Below, piece after piece: positions 41,101 through 63,545 of a DNA stretch of 64,000 nt (its first letter is position 1; each line of letters begins with the position of its first letter). Position numbers and translations under genes: made by a program. Source of the stretch: Salminus brasiliensis (Eukaryota > Chordata > Actinopteri > Characiformes > Bryconidae); NCBI RefSeq assembly GCF_030463535.1, contig NC_132891.1, positions 8,210,949-8,274,948 of the forward strand. The letters run 5' to 3'. Under the pieces are notes generated by a model. It was not told where the DNA came from. It saw only the letters and a list, made by a program, of their open reading frames with translations, and made no database searches.

Positions 41101-42302
41101 TCATGTGTGATCCTAATGGAAGCTGCATAAGTCTACCTACCTGTATATGATCATATAACCGTATATGGTGTGGTTTATTACTTGAATCTGAAGAAATACT
41201 TTGTTCAATTATTATACATGCTCCAGTTCCTAAAAGCAAATGTAGTAGCTGCAGCTAAAAATAACAGCTTCATTTCTGCTGAATGTGGTGCACCTTTTCT
41301 TTTACTTAACATCAGTCACTGTGATGACACAAATTGCAATGCTTAGGGGAGCAGTTTAAGTGTAAAGTTAAGCCAAACTGTCATCCTTTTTTGGCAGCAT
41401 TATACTTTAAAAGTGTGAATACTATTAAACATGTGCTTTTATTTTATTCGATTAGTTTTGCTGACTTTTTTCCTCCATAATTTTCATATCACCCAGCTCT
41501 TCCAGTGCGCTGGCCTGTGGTATCGTTTAGCATGTTTATTCTAACCTTAGATTGATCGGACTTCTGCCTTATAATGAGATATTGACATGTTTATATAACC
41601 TCATTCAGGGGTTCAATCTAAATGTCGTATTTTAATAAAACAAATCCTTCACCAAATAACAACCTTACTAACTCTTCTTTCACTGCTAGAAATAAAGGAC
41701 GGGGCTCTCAGGGCCAAGTCTAAAGTGTGGCTTAGCCCAATATTGGTTAGGCTTGCTATGAATTACAGTATGGATCAGTATCAGCGTTTTCATTGTAGTA
41801 CAGTTTGTTACACCAAAGGCTAGCTAGGCCTCTAGCCTGCTGATGTAAGATAGCTAGGCCTCTAGCTTGCTAATGTAATAGATTAATCAGTGTAAGAATA
41901 TAAAAGAATGTAACAAATATAACAAAACTAAAAGATTATAAACCCCACTTACATTTTTATTAAATGCATTAAATTATTAAATATATCTTTTACTGGAAAC
42001 CTGTTTGTAAACAATCTTAGAAATATTTATTCACACAAATTTCAGCATATTTATGTTTTCTGGTGTGAGAATTAATTTTCATGACTATTCAATCTATCAA
42101 AATGCAACATTAGGTTTGTATAGAGCATTAATACAACATTACAACATTAATACTGGATATGAACTGTATGAGTTCAGTATTAAAAACATGTTGCCTGTGA
42201 TCAGGAAAGTGTGTTCTGATCACAACAATTAAAAAAAGAAAAACTAGAAACCCATAGTATCCTCCTTCATGTCTCTACACTGTGAATTTCCCCACTGCGG
42301 GA

Positions 42303-42333
<31 letters not shown>

Positions 42334-43881
42334 TATCTTATTTGAGATAAACATGCAGAAGCTCAGAGTGTCTCAGGAGCCTTAGGAGAGTAAACAGCTA
42401 ATCAAAAACTAATCGCTAAGTTGCCACATACCACTAAAGTAGCACAGTGTGTGTTAATTGTGAGCGGTGCTGGGTCGTTGATGCGTGCCAACAAGCCCAG
42501 CAGGAGCAAATGGAGAAATGTTGGGAAGCGTGGCAGGCTGTTGCTGCGTAGCCTTTAAAGCCCGCAGCTAATGCTAGAGGGAATTACTCGTGATAAATCG
42601 AGGCTGAGTCCTCCTGCATTGAGCTCCAGCCTCGACGTCACATTGCCATTACTCTTTCAATTTAGTTCTTCATGCATCTTTTTCAAGAATTAAAGTTCCC
42701 ATATGGCCTTTTCTGCACTCTTGTGGTCCGGCAGGCTTTTGCCAATTGAGTGGGCCTGACACGTAGGTGCTAGCCTATATTGCGGCATGTAGCAGACAAT
42801 AGCATGGGTGTGAAAGTAATGAGGAGAAATGGTACACAGGTGCTGCACTGAGTGCTGATTTTTATTCAGAATGACGACGGAAAAGCAAATTATGGAATAA
42901 TGCCAGTCCAGATTATGTCTTACTGAAAACAGGGCACTGCTCCAAGTCCGTATTTGACATGAAATTGTCAACAAAGTACATCACAATAATCCATTGATAA
43001 TTCATATTAAATAATGACGGGGGGGGGGCTATATCTCTATATATATTTATACATATACATTAAGCATTCACACATCAAAAAATCACACATCAGCACACAT
43101 TCAGGCCAGTTAGACCCACACATCTTCCAGACATAACCTATTTTAATTTAAGCTTTAATTATGCTTTAATTTAAGCTTTAATTAGGTATTTTAAATGTAT
43201 AGAAATGTTAAACTATCAGACATTGCTTTAGATGCTCAGCTGAAGCGTTATATATTTCTATTTTAACAGTAACCTTGTTTTTTCTCATAACCAAACTCTC
43301 TGAATGTGGGCAATTTATAGCATACAGCTATTTTTATACATATATGCATTATTATACATACATACATACATATAAGCTGTCACCTTAGTTCAGCTGTTGT
43401 TGCTTTTTTTAGACAGTTTTGTCAGTTTAACTTACAAAATAACTTAATGTTGTAACAATCAATCAAACTTTCCTCAACTCAAACCAATATTGTGAATCAA
43501 ATAATGGTTCACTCAAGGTATTTATTTGAGTTGAATAAACCCAGGTGACTTGCTTGTTACCACATGAAGTCATCTTTTATTCACTGGTTTATAACACTGC
43601 TTTTGGGAATGCTTGATATTTATGAACTCTTACTTAGGCCTCTGTGTTTAAAACCCTGCACCATTTTCCACAACTGCCATTATTAATATGATGGCATGTT
43701 GGATCACAAAATTCTGGTGATGGCTAGTGAATATTAAAATATATATTCCAGAACAACAAAATATTGCAGAGTCAGCCATAAAAAAAAAAACTCTTGACAT
43801 GACTTGACCTAACTGATGCACATCCTCAAAAATAAATGTGCCTCAAAGGTGATGCCATGGAAGACCCACTTTTGCTTCATT
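38118..43881. other. Gene-poor DNA
   Basis: No coding exon recognised. Contains a repeat fragment at about 40830-41130 (gcattgaggtctggactttg and onward) typical of common fish DNA transposons, a 33-base tandem duplication at 41816-41880 (gctaggcctctagc twice), and a (TCTTA)n pentanucleotide repeat at 42304-42342. Confidence 0.5.
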
Positions 43882-45049
43882 CAGGGGCGTCACTAGACCA
43901 AATCTACTGAGGCACGTGCTCTAGTAAAATCGTGTCGTACCCTTTTAAAATCATGGCAGTATTTTATTCTGGATTGCTGAGCAGAACTGCAGAACACGCC
44001 ACTAAACGCACTACATTTCCCATAATGCCCCAGCTACATTCCAAAGGTTTGAGCAGCTACTGCTTTCAGTCAGAGCCAGTTTTTTTTTAACAGAGTAATG
44101 GACATACGTAATAAAAAAAAAAAAAAATCAAAATAAGGTAATAATAGCTCATAGCTTTATATTTTGGTTACATCCATGTATAACCCTATAACCTACCAAC
44201 ATACATATTAGACCACTAAAGCAAAGGCATTCATTAAAATAGCAAAGGCGTCAATGATAGCTTTAGCATAGGCCTTATTTATGTAAAAAGCTTGTAAAGC
44301 CTGAAAATAACGTCTATGTCAGTCCAACTAAAGTGTGTTCACTAACTCATCCATCGCAGATTGCAGTTCCGCTGTTGCATGTGGCAATAGTAAATATATA
44401 GTTTTATTTTATAAAACTAAAACAGATCACATTTCTAAAAAGCAAATTTTAATGTCCCACATCCCACAATGTTCCACCCTGCAGGACGCGCAATGTCATG
44501 TAAGGCAAATTACATCAAAGACGTCATGCTACAGCTTTTTTGCTTCAGTTTAGAAAAAGAAAATATGCACACTTCTTAATTTCCATGGCATATCTACCAG
44601 ACACACACAAGGTAATGATAGCTCATAGCTTTAATTGTTTAGTTAAAGCTATTTATAACTGTAATTTATAACCTACCAAAAATACATACCAGACCACTAA
44701 AGCTACTAAGGCATTAGTGATACCGTTAGCATAGGTCTTATTTATGCTAGCTAGTAAAAGCAGCATTGCTAACACAGGCTAGCAGAAGTGATATAGCCAG
44801 TAAATATAGACAGTAAACTGCTCATTTTACAAGCCTGGGCTGTTCATGTAGCTGACATGAACTGATGATGCAAAGATAATCACATGTAGTTTTATGCTGC
44901 AGAGGAAATGTATTCAATGTATGTGTGTATCTGTAATATTACTGTGATATAATATAGTAATAACTAGTTTTATTATTATTATTATTATTATTATTGATAG
45001 TATTAATGACTAGCAATAGTATCAGACAACTAGTCTAGAAACACCCCTG
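43882..45049. mobile_element. Non-autonomous hAT-like transposon with target duplication
   Basis: The left end is caggggcgtcactagac; the right end, reversed, is caggggtgtttctagac. CAGGGG-type ends are typical of hAT elements. The eight bases outside the ends are gcttcatt (43874-43881) and acttcatt (45050-45057), 7 of 8 alike, as expected of the 8-bp hAT target duplication. The 1168-base body encodes no transposase. It contains a direct duplication (44134-44284 and 44608-44750) and a (TTA)n run near 44971. Confidence 0.7.
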
Positions 45050-45884
45050 ACTTCATTAAAGAAGCATATTTGGGGGGAAAGTATGACTTTTAAATGTTTT
45101 AAAAACTTTCAGAATATTTAAAGATTCTTGTTCCCATAACTTTAACATTCTCACTCAATAAAATACTTCTCTAAAGAACCTTCCACTGAAAGGTTTTGTG
45201 AGCAAATGATTCTTTTAATGGCAACACACAAATCCCCCATGATTAAGAGCATATTTTCTAAACATAAAGTAATGCTGTAATGCTGATTCATGAGGTTAGA
45301 TCATTTCATTACTACAGATTAAGGTTAAAGGCCCATGCTGCCCCAATCAAAGCATTCTAGCTCAAAGAAAGCCTCACACACATACAAACACACACAGACA
45401 CACAGACACACACACAATAAAATCTAGTATATAAATTCTTCAGGCTATCTCTCATTTATTTGCTCTCTCTGGTCTAAACTGTCCACCCCTGCCCCCTCTG
45501 CCTCTCTGATTCCAGCTGTGTTTCACTCTAACCTTTTAGCCACAATGACACGAAAGCGTTAGAGGTTCTATCTCAGAGAACATAATTGCTGTGTGGTGAA
45601 CACAGAGGAGCGTTTTGACGCACAAGGTCAGGGTATTGATCCCGCTCACCACTGCTGCTTTCTGCTTCTGGCCTTAGGGGCAGTGGACACACCAATGTGT
45701 TTAGTGAGAAAAAGGGGAAATCTTTCTTCTGTTTTAGAAAAGTCAGGAGGCTAAAAACACACAAAACTTCAAATCGGTGGTCATTTCTGAGGCTGCCCAC
45801 CAATGTGGATATCAGCCTTCTAAAACTACTGTTATTTTCATTTCTTATCTTTGACATTGACTTGTGTCATTTGCATTGGTTTAT

Positions 45885-46190
45885 TAGTCAAGTCAAGTCA
45901 AGTCAAGTGGGTTTTATTGTCATTTCAACTACATACAGAGTACACAGTGAAACGAAACAACGTTCCTCCAGGACCATGGTGCAACATAGACAGTGCATAC
46001 AAAACACAAGTGCAACACAAACAAACAAGTGCGGACAGACAACACAACACAGTACAGACCAGAGAATAATAAATAATTGACGGTAGTGTGCAAATTGTGC
46101 AATGTGTAATAAATAGAGTCCAGTGAGGTAGTAAAGTTATTAGTGCAAATGCTTGTGCAAAAAATGCTTCCCATGTTATCTGGGGTAAAT

Positions 46191-46234
<44 letters not shown>

Positions 46235-46556
46235 TACATGTACCAGAAAGATATCAGTTCAGAAGTTGAGTTGTGTTGAGGAGTCTGATGGCTTGGGGGA
46301 AGAAGCTGTTGCAGAGTCTGGTCGTGTTGGACCGGATGCTGCGGTACCTTCTTCCTGATGACAGGAGGGAGAACAGTCTGTGTGAAGGGTAGGTGGAGTC
46401 ATCCACAATGCTGGTTGCTTTGCGGATGCAGCGGGTGGTGTAAATGTCCATGACGGAGGGGAGAGAGACTCCGATGATCCTCTCAGCTGTCCTCACAATG
46501 CGTTGGAGGGACTTGCGGTCAGAGGCTGTGCAGGTCCCAAACCAGGCAGTGATGCA
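45885..46556 (-). mobile_element. 3' end of a non-LTR retrotransposon (LINE)
   Basis: On the - strand from about 46556 the sequence encodes the C-terminal tail of a LINE-type reverse transcriptase: ERIIGVSLPS, CIRKATSIVDDSTYPSHRLF, SGRRYRSIRSNTTRLCNSFF and QAIRLLN, then a stop. A 3' UTR with a GA microsatellite (46197-46227) follows. The end is gacaataaaacccacttg and a short tandem (acttg)n tail at 45890-45908. The copy is strongly 5'-truncated, the usual outcome of incomplete reverse transcription, and carries no catalytic domain. Confidence 0.75.
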
Positions 46557-47658
46557 TTAATGAACCAGGCAGTGATTATTAATCAACAACTGCCACCATT
46601 CCCTTTTAATGACCATTTCGAACCTCTTTTTATTCCTTTTATTAAACAGGCAGGTTTGCTACTGTAGTTTTTTCAGTGATATACTGTGACTGGACTAGAC
46701 TGCCAGCTTTAATTCAAGGGGGTTGCATTAACTGATTAGGAATTACAGCCATGTTTACATAGTCCCTCCATTTACCCTTTCCAGACTCCCTAAAAGGTAG
46801 CACTGATAAGCCATTTCATGGCCAGTTGGGTTCACTAAATTCTTGACAAATTAAAGACATAAAAAGTCTGGAGTTGACTCCAAATGCTGAATTCTAATTT
46901 GATAGCTCTCTATGTGGTTCAAATATGTGCAAATGCAAGTGAAGGAGGCCATCAACAGGCTGAAAAATACAACCTATCACAGCAGAAACTTTGGCCAAAG
47001 TTGGATTGGCCAAATTAACAATTTTGTGTGTCCATAAAAAGATGCCAATGGAACTGGGTCACTGGTGTTTATTGCCTAAACTGCTATGGGAATAATAGGC
47101 AGAAACATATTAATTTTCTGTTTGCTGTGACATCACAACACTAGTGAATTAAAAATGGGATTGTTAGATGGTACTAGACGGTCCCCCATTGGGGATTTTG
47201 GATTTACATAGGGATAAACAGTCTATAAGGGTAGGTCGGTACATCCACAGGAGCAACTCCAGAGGACGAAAAAGAGAAGATAGTATACCACATATTAAAG
47301 GAAATAAAAAAAACAAGGTACAGGTACAGATATTTACAGTATTTACAAAGAATTCTGACTCGAGCTACAGTCTAAGCTCTGAATGAAGAAAACAGGCATG
47401 GCTGGAACTACAAACTCACACAGTCTGCTAGTAGCTAAGCTGAGGTGGTTACCCCGACCAAATGAGCTCCCTGAGGTTCTGAAACACTAGGCCCTGCCTT
47501 GGGCGAAATATATTCCAAGAACCTCAACACTCTCTCTACAGTACTGTACATACATTGTTGCAACATCATCATCATCATAATCATCATCATCATTATTTTC
47601 AGCATTATATCAGTATATTTACAGATTGTGATGTTTAACCTTTTCTCTCTCTCTACAG
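46557..47658. other. Gene-poor DNA before the orphan exon
   Basis: No recognised exon. A (CAT)n trinucleotide run lies at 47569-47594. The open frame at 47168-47386 has no recognisable similarity. Confidence 0.4.
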
Positions 47659-47764
47659 GACCTAAAGTGGAAGAAGTGGAGGTGAAAGCCAATCTTCCCG
47701 AAAAGGATAAGGACAGCTCCAGCTCCAGCTCCCACCAGCATTCCCCTAGGACCCCCCTGTTACA
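47659..47764 (+). CDS. Unassigned internal exon
   Basis: An exon-like unit bounded by a strong acceptor (ttttctctctctctacag) and a consensus donor (GTAAGTA). It starts in phase 1 and ends in phase 2, encoding PKVEEVEVKANLPEKDKD, a six-serine run, then HQHSPRTPLLQ. Third positions are GC-rich, unlike the AT-rich surroundings, which favours real coding sequence. I do not recognise the protein. The acidic/lysine-rich part followed by serines looks like a disordered cytoplasmic or linker segment. No partner exons were found between cort and masp2, so it may belong to a gene with very large introns, be a lost-gene remnant, or be chance. Confidence 0.4.
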
Positions 47765-48625
47765 GTAAGTACACTGTCACGTGTGCATATTAACAGTCTT
47801 TCAAACAGTCTAAGGTTTAGGGAAGGTGATGGGGTAGACTGGTCATCACATCACAGGGCTGTTTATGTAGTGTACTTTAAACACACACTATGTATGGACC
47901 ATGGACTCAACAGTACATTCAGAAACTTTAACAGTATATACATGTTACATCCAACAAAAAAGATAAACTTTTCCTTTTCTTAATAATTATATAATAACTA
48001 CCTTTCTCCAAAAAGACTACTGAGACACATTAGAAAGGAGGTAAATTACATAGAATTGCTTTGAACTTTGCTTTCGCTGTTGTTCTTTGTTTTTGCCGTT
48101 TATGGCAGCTTTTATTTTTAGCCAGTGTGGGTGGCTGAGCTCGGAAAGCATGACTCCATTGTGTTGGAGAGAGTGGTAAAGAAATTACACTGTTAGCCCA
48201 ATCATGTTGATTAGCAGCTCCTCAGCAGCCCTGTGATAGAGGCCAGTATTCTGCTATATCCAGACATACATGCATCCATGCATGCATCCAAATGTTGCAA
48301 TGCAGTACTGCACAATGCTGCAGCTTCATGAGATTTTTGCATCTAGGTTTGTGCTGGAATGCATGTTAGAATCTGATGTGTTTTCTGTTAGTTTGAATCA
48401 GCCACGCGTCGTCTTCCCATCACAGTGTCTCTTTCTGACTTGCCTTTTATAAGGATGCACTTCATTACCAATGGTGAACCTGCTCTGGACACAAGGCTAA
48501 GCATGAACGTACTGTGTCATTGTACTCAACTCCATTTTGGCTTTTGTGTGAAAATGCATCATTCTGGGTTTTATGGCTTATGAATGTAAATCACTTTGCT
48601 TCCAGGCAAGAATTGTTTCTAGGAG
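47765..48625. other. Gene-poor DNA after the orphan exon
   Basis: No further exon recognised. TTTATT at 48111-48116 is an AATAAA on the - strand and could serve the - strand frame at 48626-48955. Confidence 0.35.
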
Positions 48626-48955
48626 TCAATGCAGGTCCTTCACTGCCAGTTTCTGAATAAACACTCCGCAGGGTGCTGCATTTTCATTCACAAGCTGTGA
48701 AACCCGCCTGCAGTCCCTGTCGTCAGTTTCGTCTTTCAGCCACAGGGGATGTCCTGTAGACTGGGATTTTGGCACTGCTGGTAGACCCCTATGAGGTGTA
48801 TGATTGTACGCAAATTCATCTACTTCCTTCACACTGTGGCCTTTGGCACGCCCAAATGCAATCCCTCCTTTGTGCCATTCATTAACATCTGCCTTGTGAC
48901 CCATTTTCCACACATCTGACAAACCCCTCACTGCATTGCACCACCTCTTCTCAAT
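48626..48955 (-). CDS. Unassigned open frame or terminal exon on the - strand
   Basis: Reading leftwards from 48955, just after a possible acceptor (tatag), there is an uninterrupted 109-residue frame ending TGA at 48626-48628. It begins IEKRWCNAVRGLSDVWKMGH and contains WHKGGIAFGRAKGHSVKEVD, HRGLPAVPKSQSTGHPLWL and ENAAPCGVFIQKLAVKDLH. The composition looks protein-like and the opposite strand is full of stops, but I recognise no family. The polypyrimidine tract of the acceptor is weak. It could be a terminal exon, a fragment of a mobile-element protein or chance. Confidence 0.3.
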   Translation of the reverse strand: MEKRWCNAVRGLSDVWKMGHKADVNEWHKGGIAFGRAKGHSVKEVDEFAYNHTPHRGLPAVPKSQSTGHPLWLKDETDDRDCRRVSQLVNENAAPCGVFIQKLAVKDLH

Positions 48956-48959
48956 CTAT

Positions 48960-51084
48960 AGCTACGCTCCAAAGCTTAGACTGCAGCCGAGGTAGGACTG
49001 ACGCTACCTCAAAGAAGGCTGTTTCAATGTGGGGACACTTCATGGACCACAAAGAGGAAGGACAACTTTGCTGTTCCCCCACTGTGCAGCTTTCCCTTAT
49101 TTCCCTTAACTTTCCACTGTATTTAAATTGTATCTATTAGTATAAGCAATACAGCCCATGTTTAATTATGACTTATACTAACATCTTCAGAATGTTTTTA
49201 CAACTAGGTATCCATCATGCTCCAAATGTTTCTTATATATGACTCCAGCTTGAGCTTAACATAGCCGATGCTCTGTTCCTATTCCATTATCTTTCTCATT
49301 ACTTTCATTTGAACTGATTTACTCTTTACAATATTGAAGGTGGAGAGAGACAAAAAGTGACCCACCAATCAACGATATTAGCACCCTAATGAGGAGCTAA
49401 AGGGCTCTTGACAGTTCTTCAGTGAGCTGTTTTGCCAAATCTGTTGCAACCTGTGACTCAAATCTGACACACTGAATGTCACCTTAATTGGTCTGGGTTG
49501 TTAGTAGTTAATAACAATCATTTTCTTCTAAAAACTGCAGTCACTGATGAACTCATTTATTCCATCAAGGTGACTGAGGGACATTTTAATGGTGTGTAAG
49601 GCTTGTTTTTTTATGCACGCTTGCTTACTGTACTGAACTGTAAAGTGTTCTTCCCCTTAAAAGGAGAGTTTACCCAAATCACATCTGATTGGACTAACAG
49701 AAATGCTCTAGTGAAGTCTCTTATTATATTATTTCCTTATAATTACTTCATATTTAATAAGAGAGTTCATTCAAAATCACATTGGCTTTAATGTCCTTAA
49801 ACATTCATTTTCAAAACACAAGACATGAAAACGGATCTACTCTTCTTTACAAACGTCTACCTGTTCTTATTGTGATCCGGTTGAGTCTCATCGTCATAGT
49901 GTTTGTGGTGTCGGGATGGAACGAAACACTGCAGGTGTTTACCATCACTTACATTGGGTGGTCCAACATAAGTGATGCTTGTAGATGCTCACCTGATGCT
50001 CGCCTGACATTCAACTAACATTCAACTGAATATGTATTTAATGTAACAAAACTCGAAGTTGAATGTAAATGAGTGCCTGTTGAATGTAACCCCAACCCTA
50101 ACCTTAACCGTACCTTGCTAGGGGCAGATTTTAGGGTTAGGATTTAGGGTTGATACAAGGGTACGGTTACAAAGTGGAACTGGACCCTCTGTGTAGATAT
50201 TGTTTTTATAAGACTTCCTTTTTTGTTGGATGCACTATGTTTTTTTTTCCAAGCAAGTGTTTGATCTTTATTCAGAGCACAGCTCAGATCAGTGTGCACA
50301 AATTATTGTTTTGTTTAATTCCAAATAATGTGCCTATTTATTCATTTTCTCACAAAGGTCGATTGTGACAAATCCATAAATTGGCTTTGTTAGATCACAT
50401 CTCCACATATACAATTCATGCAGGCCCAGCTCTGAGACACCATGTTATTAACAGAGACAAGCAGATGAAACAGCAGAAACAGCTGTTTTTTGCATTGGCC
50501 AACTTGGCTAATGATGAATGGAAGCTAGTAGCCACCAATTAGCATGACACCATTTGCATGGCTAATTAATGGCCATTCATTTCCATTCATTGTGTGAAAC
50601 ATTCACTGTTTTGCGGAACTATTCGCTGTAAATCCTTCACGTCCTGTTAAACGTGCTGGTGTTAGCATGTGTATGCGACCTCTGGCAGCGTCAGTATGAC
50701 AGGAGACCTGTACAGACGGGATTGTATTTGACGGGATTGTATTTGTTTCATTGCTGCTGTCAGTCTGAGCGTCAGACAAACATTGCTGGATTAATCAGAC
50801 AATCTTCAATTCATTCTCACCACAACTCTATCAGATATGCATATTCAGATATGCAGATATTCCTGAACCAAAAGTGATAGAAGTATCCTCAGCTGTCAAA
50901 ACAGAAACTTTACCCCATTCATGCTGTTTACTTTACTTCGTCATGATCCTCCCATGTCATCCTCTCTTTATTTAAGTGAAGTGAAGTAAATCTAGTCTCC
51001 CATTTGTAAACCAAGACAATCAGTGTTGTTTGTCTTCTTCAGATGACTTTTGTGAAAACTCAAATAATATATTCACAATAGTGA
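48960..51084. other. Gene-poor DNA
   Basis: No exon recognised. A patch at 50085-50160 has telomere-like phrases (ccaaccctaaccttaacc and, inverted, agggttaggatttagggtt) flanking a short core, part of a dispersed element with tcaactaacattcaactg sequence just before it. Confidence 0.4.
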
Positions 51085-51267
51085 ATAACTTATTACATTT
51101 ACATTCATTGCTGATGCTCTCACCCTAAGCGACTTACCAGGTGACTCATATTACAGAGGTGGAGCAATGTAGTGTTAGGAGTATAGCGCAGCATAGCCAC
51201 CCTGACCAGGAATCGAACCCCAGTCTTCCACATGGTGTGTTAGCTGTTGCGCCACACCAACTACTCC
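51085..51267 (-). repeat. tRNA-derived SINE, fourth family
   Basis: On the - strand from 51267 the head contains ggtgtggcgcaacagctaac and ctggggttcgattcctggtc, clear A- and B-box equivalents. The 3' region ends gtaagtcgcttagggtgag and agcatcagcaatgaatgtaa, resembling the tail at 60575-60640. Confidence 0.65.
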
Positions 51268-62647
<11,380 letters not shown>

Positions 62648-62756
62648 GTTGGTACTTTGGCTGTCAGCAGGTTTTGCCAGCAATCAAAGCAAGAAAGGGA
62701 AGAAGATATCAAGCCTGAAATACCACGTACAGGACCTGCACATTTAGTTTAAACAT

Positions 62757-62819
<63 letters not shown>
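62757..62819. repeat. (CA)n microsatellite in masp2 intron
   Basis: An uninterrupted CA repeat of about 63 bases just after the first CUB2 exon. Confidence 0.97.
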
Positions 62820-62820
<1 letters not shown>

Positions 62821-63129
62821 CCATTCCTCTACAAAGGGGATTAAATAGCCTGACTGGTGTCCTCTTACTTCCATAAAACCAAGTTGATTAGGTTTTAGAT
62901 CTTTTTAATATCTTAAGATGCAATTTATGAAATGATAAACAATATAATAAAGTTAATATGAATTTATGTATGAGGTTCTGTAGCTTTCTCAGTCATTTTA
63001 GAATCATTTTACAGCTCTATTCATCATTCTGAATCAAATCATTGCAGATATATTATTAAAAGCGCTTTCAACGTCATAACTCAGCTTAACAGGAATCCGG
63101 TAATAAGACAAATGATCAGCAAAACATAA

Positions 63130-63545
63130 AAAAAGGTTTTAAGGTTTCTTTGTCTTGCCCTTGTGTTTTGCCCTGCCATGTGAACATCAGCACATGGCTC
63201 TGTTTATGTTTGTGTCTTGTCTCCGCTCTTGCCCCGCCTTGTCATTAGTGTTCCCACCTGTGCCTCCTCTGTGGCCCCACCCTCTTGTTCATCTCAGGTG
63301 TTGCCGGTTGGTCTTTGTATAAGTAGTCCCTCTGTTCCAGTGTTGCTTGGTGAGGTCTTGTATGTGTACGTGTCTCATGGCAGGTTGTGGTATGTTAGCC
63401 TGGCCTGTTTGGTCCTTTTGCTCATCTCCCGGTGTTTGTTCTGTTCTCCAATTTGTGTCCAGTTTTGCTTTGTTTGGGTTTGTGTTAAAGTTTTTATTTA
63501 TGTCCGCCTCCAAGCTCCAAATACTGTGACAGTGAGGTGAGAGTG
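63130..63545. repeat. Retroelement-like tail, family unassigned
   Basis: T/G/C-rich sequence with cttgccccgccttgtcatta, cctgtgcctcctctgtgg, tataagtagtccctctgttc and an end near aaatactgtgacag resembles the 3' end or LTR of a fish retroelement. The predicted frames on both strands are low-complexity shadows. The remainder to 64000 shows no exon. Confidence 0.4.

Noticed and set aside
45573-46080. Open frames on both strands next to the LINE end
   Set aside because: They run across the LINE 3' UTR and flanking unique DNA and match nothing recognisable.
50085-50160. True interstitial telomere array
   Set aside because: Too short and irregular (no run of exact TTAGGG units).
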